Source of the DNA: Exobasidium rhododendri
Taxonomy: Eukaryota > Basidiomycota > Exobasidiomycetes > Exobasidiales > Exobasidiaceae
Assembly: GCA_026210745.1 (NCBI GenBank)
Contig: CP110632.1
Location: 3,533,001 to 3,597,000, forward strand
Direction: 5' to 3'
Length of the DNA: 64,000 bases
Position numbers and translations under genes: made by a program. Under the pieces are notes generated by a model. It saw only the letters and a list, made by a program, of their open reading frames with translations. It had not been told where the DNA came from and ran no database searches. Numbering within the stretch: the first letter of the stretch is position 1; each line of letters opens with the position of its first letter. This document shows, piece by piece, positions 56,905 through 64,000 of this stretch.

Positions 56905-58219
56905 TCACTTCAATGGTCGGATGTCTGGGAGAGGACCAAGAGGTACGATCCGTGTCGGATTGATCTGCGAAATTGGCGAGCTGGATCAGTCACAACGTCC
57001 CTCCTACTCCGGCACTGTACGTGCGATGCCATCGACATACCTGAGGATGACTTTGGAAGTAGTGGAACTTTATACTCTGAAAGTCGGTAGTGTCTTTAAA
57101 AGCTGACGAGTTGGGTTCCTTCCAGTACAGATTGAGCATCCATCGCTCGATATTAGGGTAGCCTGCTCGGATAGTGGAAATGTTGCACTTGAAGTGGGTC
57201 ACGTAGACTGGATCAAATCGAATCGTGGTGGTGAACAGCCGAATGTCGGCCTCTGTCAATTTGCCGCCAAGGATGTACTCCCGTCCATCGCTAAGCATCT
57301 TTTCTACTCGATCTAGGCCCTGATGAGAGGATTCGTCAGAATCAAGGTCAGCGTGATCGTTCACAGCACAGATGCACCCCAATACGAACCTCAAACACCG
57401 GCTTGACTGCCTCCAGATACGCAGCTTGCTGCATTGCAAATCCACTCTTGTAGACACCATTGTTAATGTCGGGATAGACCCACGAATGGAAATCATCGAT
57501 TTCCTTTGCCAACGTTGCCTCTGCCTCGGGGTAGTAGGTGAGGCCCTTGTATTGTGGATCGATGAAGTCGTCAAAACAAGTATTCAGCATTCGAAGAATT
57601 TCCGAAGATTCATTGTTGACAATCGTCTTGAGTTCGTTGTCCCATATGATCGGGACTGTACATCGAGCGCTGTAGTCCTGGCGAATTCATAGTATAGACG
57701 AGAGGGAATGAGCATATAGCCGGGCTATACTGCAGGAGGGGTACAGATACTCACTGGGTTCGCTTCGAGGTACAGGTCGCGGATTCTCTTCTTCGATTCT
57801 TGTCCAGGGATCTTGTTTCCAGAGCCGGGAATACCCAAATTAGGAGGATCGTCATAAGGCACAAAGCTCCAACCCTCGGGTCCCAAGAGCGAGTCAACAG
57901 TGTGCAGTGGTAGCAGACCAGGCACCTTGTCGATCCCCTTGAGCTTTCTAGCAATCATGGTTCGATGAGCCCATGGGCAAGCTAGAGCAGTGACAAGATG
58001 GTAGCGATTGAGGGCCGGGGCGAATCGAGCTCCCTTTTCATTGGAGATGGCATCTCGAAAGGTAGATTCTTGACGTCGAAACTTTCCGTCCTTTGAGGCC
58101 CAACTTGTTGACCCATCCTTGTGCGAGTGAGTGTCGGCCATGCTTAAGGGTGCTGAATTGGTGCAAAAGTGATGTAGGCGGGATCTTGAACGGAAAGGTA
58201 ATGTGGTAAGTATTCTCAT
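56905..58219 (-). CDS. Xi-class glutathione transferase / glutathionyl-hydroquinone reductase
   Basis: Xi-class GSTs (yeast ECM4/GTO type) reduce glutathionyl-hydroquinones using a catalytic Cys. Reverse exons are 58219-57755, 57677-57390, 57319-57041 and 56964-56905, giving 363 residues. The catalytic motif ALACPWAHRTMIARKLKG is present. TVPIIWDNELKTIVNNESSEILRML, FHSWVYPDINNGVYKSGFA and GGKLTEADIRLFTTTIRFDPVYVTHFKCN are typical. The tail is NPTRIVPLGPLPDIRPLK. Starting at 58219 adds a 26-residue Arg/Ser/His-rich presequence that could target mitochondria. A second ATG at 58141 (MADTHSHKDG) would give a cytosolic form. The second intron uses an unusual GTTCGT donor. The role is probably detoxification of quinones (family knowledge). 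Confidence 0.92.
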
Positions 58220-58773
58220 AAGAGGGGTGGAGTCGGCAAGTCGAATTGCGTTACGTCCGTGGCTAGATCACTGGATCCTCCATACGCACAGAGCTCATAC
58301 AGGCCCTCCTTTCCCATGTGGTTGTACGCGGAAGAGATTTAGAAAAGCACGTGGTTATCATGACCCTATCTATAGCCTACGTGGGCGAAGCGTCTGCAGA
58401 TAAGGGTAATTCATCGCTTATGAATACCAATACCTCTCTTACGAATCAGTACGGCTATTGCTGTATTTCGTGAGCTGCTATTGTATTGCTTGACGTATAC
58501 AAGAATGAAATGAAAATTGCCGACGTGAAGTACATTACGGTGTTCAGGTACAAACGCCCAAGCTCTAGCATTAGGTTTACAAAACAACCTCCCCATAGTT
58601 ATAATGAAATCCGTCCTCGATGTCGGTCGAATACATCTGTGATTTCAAACTTGGAATTTTCTTCTTCCAAACGACAGAAGCTTTGCCGATCAAAAGAAAG
58701 GGAGAGATATTGGTCGTATCTGGCGCGATTCTTCCCTCTATCTCCTTACTCACCACCCTCTCCTATCTTCAAT
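58220..58773. other. Divergent promoter region, GST / symporter
   Basis: About 550 bp between divergent starts. It contains AT-rich DNA around 58460-58640 and a CT-rich block just before the symporter ATG. No gene is seen. Confidence 0.5.
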
Positions 58774-61215
58774 ATGCTGCAAGTCGCTCAGGCGAACGGG
58801 CTCGTCTACACGACTTTGGTCGGCTTTGGCTTTGTAGGCATTTATGCCGGCTATAGAGTCAAGAACAAGGTCGACTTCTTGAGTGGAATCAGGACTCAAA
58901 GTGGTGCGTCGGTCGATGTCGACGAAAGAGAATGTGTGCGAGGCAAGCTTGCTGACTTTTCTACTCTATCGCGACAGCCTTTCCCTTGGCACTCAATTGG
59001 TTCGCCTCAAGTTAGTCAATGCTCTCAGAATTTCAAGATGGAACCCGCGCATCTCTCGCGACAGCATATCTAGCAACGGGCACATGTTATGGTAACGTGA
59101 GATTTTAGTGACTGGCGCCCTCCCTTGACATCCTTTTTCTCCTCGACAAAGGGCGCAAAACTACGCAAGACGAAGAGTCATGCAAGTGATCGACAAGGTT
59201 TCGATGAGGGGGTTGAAGGACTTCAATGACTGAATAGAACTTCTTACCCCTTCTCATCTAATTCTTTTTGCTTCACTCTTCTTGACTTTTCCTCCCATTC
59301 TATTTTCTTTCTTTGTCGAGTTAGAAAAGGCACAAGCTACGGGTGCTCTTGCACAGATGGTCCTCTCCAGAGAGTGACTGGAAGTGTGGGGCTGAGATCA
59401 TACCGTTTCCATGCATCGGATCCAGATAATGCTGGCGTCGAGAAGCTGTTGCCTTCCTCTTTTCTTCCTCCTTCCTTCTCGCCCCATCGATGCTGCTCTT
59501 TCAGAGTCAAGCTGATCTTGTTGGCTTTGGACGTTGACACGATCAATCGGCGCTTGCAAAGTACTGACATCTGCTTCTTCCGTCCCAATTCCCTTCTAAT
59601 AGACATGTCTTCCAGTCTGCTCTTCGCCTACCCACAAATAGGCGTCATTCCCGACGCTGGTCTTTTAGGCCTCTTCGCTTATACCTTTGCAACGGTGGTG
59701 CCAATCTTCGCCTTTGCATTTCTGGGAGTCTACATGAGGCGAACTTGTCCTGACGGTTTCACGTTCACTGAATACGTTCGCCGTAGATTTGGCTGGCCAG
59801 TCGGATGCTTGTTGTCGCTCATCTTTGTCGCCTTCATGCTCTGTTTCATGATTACCGAATTGAACACGTACGGGTCTGTTGTCAGTCTTCTGGGAGGCGT
59901 AGACCCTACTATTGCAGCGGTTGTCGTCGCCATTGTGACCTTCATCTACACTTCCTATGGAGGATTCCGAGGTGAGCAAAGAAACCCGAAAATGGCGAGG
60001 TACAATGACTTCACTGCTCACCCTGATACTACCGAATCACCCCCTCCAGCCTCGCTATACACTGACAATGTCAATGCAGCTGTCATCATCATCCTTGTCA
60101 TTATCGCAGCGGGTGCGATTGGAGGAGAGATCCACATCACGGAAGAACGAATTCAGGCATCTGGCATCCTCAAGCCTCACGCCTTGGGAGGTGAATTATG
60201 GTATATTCTCACCATCGCAATCGTCTTCTCCCAAATGTTCAATCAGGGGTTCTGGCAACGAGCGTTTGCGGCAAAGTCCAACAAGACACTCTGGTATTCT
60301 GTGCTGATTGCTGCGGGTCCTTTATTCATCATTGTCTTTTTCATTGGATTGTGTGGACCGATTGCTCAATGGGCCGGTCTCTTCAACGGAGTGACGGCTA
60401 CCGATGACGGTAGTACTACCTTCTTCTATATTATCCAAACTTTGCCTACCTGGGTGTCTGGGATCGTCATTGTCCTTTCCGGACTACTGACCAGTTCGGC
60501 ATATGATACCTACCAGTCTGCACAAATCACCACAATCTACAACGACGTCTTCTTGGGCAGAATCAACATCTGGTGGTGTCGTCTGGCTCTCTTTTGCCTC
60601 AATGTTCCTGCCGTCGTCTTGGCGGTGACCAATATCGACATCCTTCAAGTTTTCCTCGTCGCCGATCTAGGAGCAGCGGCTGTCTTGCCTGCACCGTTGC
60701 TAGGATTGATTCCTCAACTGCACTTCATCAACGGTATCGATGCATTCATTGGTGCTCTGGGTGGTTACTTCACTACGTTCATCTTTGGTCTCATCTACTA
60801 TCATGGTGATGTTCATGCTGCTGGAAACCTACTCGGACTCTCCAACGGTCTATACATTGGAGGAGATGACTACAGTGTCTTGGGCGCTTTCTTCACTGCT
60901 CCTCTCGGATGTGTCGGATTCACTTTGGCCGCGGCCGGTGTTCGCCTTGGAATCGAATTTATTATTTGCAAGATTCGAGGACAAAACTTCGAGATCAAGA
61001 GGAGAGAGTGGAACCCAAGGGATTACGCCCTTCCGGAAGATCGACCCGCTGGATTCGATGGCATTCACGGGTCAGGTAATCCAGAAGACGGAAAGAAGTT
61101 GGAAGAAATGAACGAGAGCGGGAGCAACGTCGCCTCTTTACCATCTGAATCCACCCGATGGCAAGTCATCAAAAGAAAGGCCATCGATGCTGCCGTTCCG
61201 TGGAGAAACCCTTGA
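58774..61215 (+). CDS. Sodium:solute symporter family transporter
   Basis: Plasma-membrane SSF carrier, related to fungal DUR3-like and other solute symporters; the substrate is not determinable. Exons are 58774-58903, 58978-59010, 59603-59971 and 60050-61215, giving 565 residues. The N-terminus is a membrane helix (LVYTTLVGFGFVGIYAGY), then KVDFLSGIRTQS. The tiny second exon gives AFPLALNWFAS. It must join NMSSSLLFAYPQIGVI, which aligns without a gap to the SSF block ending LFAYPQIG, but only across a 592-nt intron. FAFAFLGVYMRRTCPDGFTFTEYVRRRFG and GGFR|ASLYTDNVNAAVI follow. About a dozen hydrophobic segments are visible, and the cytosolic tail ends in PSESTRWQVIKRK. An ATG at 59605 inside exon 3 could be an alternative start that omits the first helix. 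Confidence 0.88.
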
Positions 61216-61734
61216 ATCTGGCTCGTCGGTCCCTTCAATCCCTCTCCCTCTCTCTCTCTTTCCCTTCCCCTTTTTTTCGCCTTCTTTTTCTTTCGGTCTC
61301 TTCGTTTCTTCCTCTCCAACATCCTACCCCTTTCTTTCCTCTGCCTGGTACACCTTCTATTTGGCTAGTATGTTTCTGTGTACGTTGACTACATCCCACC
61401 ACCCTTTGTCTTGTTGAACCCTTGTTGACTCTAAATAGAATCACTTCACAATAGTTCCCCCCTTGTATGAATCGATATCACATATTGGGCGTTCAAGACC
61501 TGTCGGGATCATCAATCACGGTGTCATTCACGGTGCCTTGAAGTGTACGAAGTTGACGCGATGCGGAATGACGTACCGGCAGTCAGTAAAGAAAAAACGC
61601 CGAAGTGGGGGGAGAATGCAAAGGCGCCGCCGCCGCACTGTGTGACCCACCCGCGATCTTCCATCCCTCTACGATCTCATTGTTTTTTCCCAGGGCAGCG
61701 CTCCCTCGGCGTTGCGTATCCAATTCACATCATA
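61216..61734. other. Intergenic, 3' UTR of symporter and promoter of acyltransferase
   Basis: It begins with a strongly CT-rich stretch (about 61235-61340) on the sense strand after the symporter stop, then mixed sequence. No supported gene. Confidence 0.5.
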
Positions 61735-64000
61735 ATGAGTGAAACGTCGTCCAAATCAAGGCCTAAAGTGAATGGGGGCAGTCGTTCGTCCCGGTTGTCT
61801 TCCCTTTCCAGTACTCCGTTGCATGAGCAGTACAAGAACCGATATCGTCAAAATGGGAACGGCAGCAGCAACGGGAACGGCCGGTATACTGATCATAAGA
61901 GTGACAAGAGTAACGGCAGCAGCAGCAGCTTCCTTGGTCCTCGATTGCACAAGCTTGTGACAGATCTAGAGAGACAACTGGAGCTACAAAGTGAGAGATC
62001 GGGTTGGTCAGGCTCGCTCTCCCGTGTCTTACTCGAGAAGGGGCTGTGGCTAGAGGAACACATCGAGGAGGAGATCGATCTCAGGACAAACGCTATCGGA
62101 GGATTGGACAATATGTGGATCCTGCTGTCTTCCGTGTCGAACTTCAACCCAGTGTGCAGTGCAACGTACACCTTCAAGCACAACGTTGAGCTGGCCAAGA
62201 TGGAAGAGACTGTTCTCCAGCAAGTAGACACGTTTCCGAAGTACAAACAGATCCTCGCAAATACAGGCAGAAGGTGGCATGGCAGCACTTTCATCGATGA
62301 TCCGAACTGGAGCGTAAAGAGGCACGTCTTCCAAGAGAGTCTTCCGGAGCCGGCTGGCAGAAAAGAACTAGATGATTATGTGAGTAGGAGAGAACGGCCC
62401 TGAGAGGAAAGAAGAGGAGCGTAAGAACGGATGCACTGATCGAAGAGATACTGTCCTTGGCACCACGCAGACTGCACAATTTGTCGCGAGGGACTGGGAC
62501 TTCTCAAAGCCTCTCTGGGAAACGATCATCTTCAACAACTTCAAGGATGAAGAGAGTGGAGCGGAGGGTGCCATGGTTACGAGGGGTCACCATACTCTGA
62601 CTGATGGACAGGGATTTGTCATGTCCCAATTGTTCGTCTCTAGCTACGGCCCAGAGCTGGAGGCTATGATGCAGGACGGCCACACGACCCTACGAGCAGC
62701 GCGACGAGGTACTGCCAAGCCTTCGAAACTTCACAAGTCCCTCAAACCGTTGGATACGTTCCACAACACACTACCGCTTCAGCTCGTCATGTTTGCCCTC
62801 TTTTGGACCGTCTCGTTTCTGTCTTCCACACTGGAAATCTTAGGGATGGGGTATCAAGCAGCTATGTTTGCCTACTACTTCCTGACAACAAGTTGGAGAC
62901 AGCGATATGCGACGAGTGAGTACAACGGACCCAGAGTCCCACAGAAGGAATTCAGCACAAGTCGAGCATTCCCGATGAGCGATGTCAAGAAATTGCAGAA
63001 AGCTTTCAGTGGGCCGGTACCGGGTGGTTGGATCGAAAGGGCGATTGGAAAGCCGAATGCGAGCTGGTGGAGTCATTTGACGCTCAACGATGTTCTTTGC
63101 ACAGTGAGTCGTAGAAGGAGAGGAGTAGCAGTAGCAGTGTCCTGTGTCCTCCCCTCTCACTGACTCTTGTCTATTACTCACCTCGCTGTAGATCATCGCT
63201 GATGTCATTGCAGACGAGCTAGAACATCAGCCATACGAGCCACTTCCCGGCATCTTCCCGCAGATCAAGCATTTCGCCAATTCCATCTTTCCCAATCCCA
63301 TCGCCATGATGATCCCAATCAGTATTCGACCAGTCGCCAACTGGGAAATGAGGAATTGGTCGACTGGTAGTATTGCATGGATACCTACGTCTTCCAACAC
63401 GAAACATGGCTTACCGATCGGCGCAAAGGCAATGCACAAGAGACTGCACGACAATGCAAAGGTGTTGAAATTACTCAAGAACTCAATTATACCGAGACTG
63501 GCATTCTGGTCCATTCAGATCACAGGCCAAGCACCCCTCTTGTTTCCAAGCTTGATGTGGACACCGTTGAAGTCGATCGTGCAGTGGGTGACTGAATTCG
63601 CGTTAGAGAGTATCTGTTGTGTTGTGACGAACGTTCCTGGTCCGCAAGGTGACGGAATCACGATGGCCGGATCAGAAGTGGTAAGTTGGGCCCCACCGTC
63701 TTCACTAGTCCTTTTCCGTTTTTTTATCGAAATGAGAGTGTACTGACCATACCATCCTCTCCTACCCCTTTTAACCTCAATTCCAGGTCCGTTGGGGCGC
63801 TTCTCCTCCTCAAGCGGGGAAAAATACGCTTGGAATCGGTATCATCTCGTACGCCGAGGGTGTTTGCATCACAATCGCCGCTGACCACGTCAGAGGACGG
63901 TACTCAGAAGGCGTTGCCCATAGGCTGACCGACAAGTTCGAGCAACGATGGAAACAGTACATTCAAATTGCAGATGAAGTCTTGGAACGATCAGAAAAGA
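61735..64000 (+). CDS. Wax ester synthase/diacylglycerol acyltransferase-like protein (3' end outside window)
   Basis: WS/DGAT-type acyltransferase of the condensation-domain superfamily, predicted to esterify acyl-CoA onto an alcohol or diacylglycerol at the ER/lipid droplet. Exons are 61735-62379, 62471-63103, 63192-63680 and 63787 onward; at least 660 residues are present and the frame is open at 64000. The N-terminal ~55 residues are Ser/Asn/Gly-rich. The acyltransferase motif is HHTLTDG (His 255-256, Asp 259). A hydrophobic stretch follows (PLQLVMFALFWTVSFLSSTLEILG). WWSHLTLNDVLCT|IIADVI and MMIPISIRPV lead to the DUF1298-type C-terminal half with CCVVTNVPGPQG and ISYAEGVCITIAAD. The first DG-motif residues are intact, so it looks active. 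Wax versus triacylglycerol product cannot be told. Confidence 0.88.

Overview
The window is eukaryotic nuclear DNA from a fungus, almost certainly a basidiomycete. Genes are packed tightly on both strands. Most are cut by short introns (about 45-110 bases) with GTGAGT/GTAAGT-type donors. The set includes a class V/VII chitin synthase with a myosin-like head, a secreted GtaA-type glutaminase, LCL2, NUR1 and NAF1. Composition is near 50% GC by eye. A smut-lineage (Ustilaginomycotina) fungus is my best guess, but the class is an inference. I see no rRNA, tRNA, transposon, viral fossil or CRISPR-like array.

Layout. 0-11.3 kb: the 3' part of a YAF9-type YEATS gene, a PMC1-type Ca2+-ATPase, NAF1 (reverse), NUR1 (reverse) and LCL2. 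11.5-20.9 kb: an unrecognised 1,015-residue membrane protein (reverse), a secreted glutaminase (reverse), the cap-trimethylating enzyme TGS1 with a likely 10-nt microexon, and an unrecognised 192-residue protein (reverse). 21.2-38.4 kb: housekeeping genes, namely a SPOUT1-type RNA methyltransferase, AP-3 delta (reverse), the G-patch splicing factor SPP382/TFIP11, MSH2 (reverse), UTP22 (reverse) and a CTD-kinase-type cyclin. 38.6-40.4 kb: a splice-site-dense stretch that may hold a small secreted-protein gene made of tiny exons. 40.5-53.2 kb: TAF9 (reverse), a Cid1-type nucleotidyltransferase (reverse), the 2,037-residue chitin synthase and an ER membrane J-protein (reverse). 53.6-64 kb: a mitochondrial TFB/KsgA-type protein with a five-fold basic repeat, a peroxiredoxin-like protein (reverse), a Xi-class glutathione transferase (reverse), a sodium:solute symporter with one very long intron, and a wax-ester-synthase/DGAT-like acyltransferase that runs off the right edge.

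The genes do not form one pathway. RNA metabolism (NAF1, TGS1, SPOUT1, SPP382, UTP22, Cid1 type) and transcription/chromatin (YAF9, TAF9, cyclin) are well represented, which is normal for a conserved core region. Several divergent pairs share about 200 bp of upstream DNA (AP-3 delta/SPP382 and UTP22/cyclin). Exon boundaries were placed by hand from splice motifs, reading phase and conserved motifs. I found no convincing undescribed multi-gene system. The oddities worth following are the TGS1 microexon, the tiny-exon locus at 38.6-39.7 kb, the repeat-bearing mitochondrial methyltransferase-fold protein, the long symporter intron and two unrecognised proteins.
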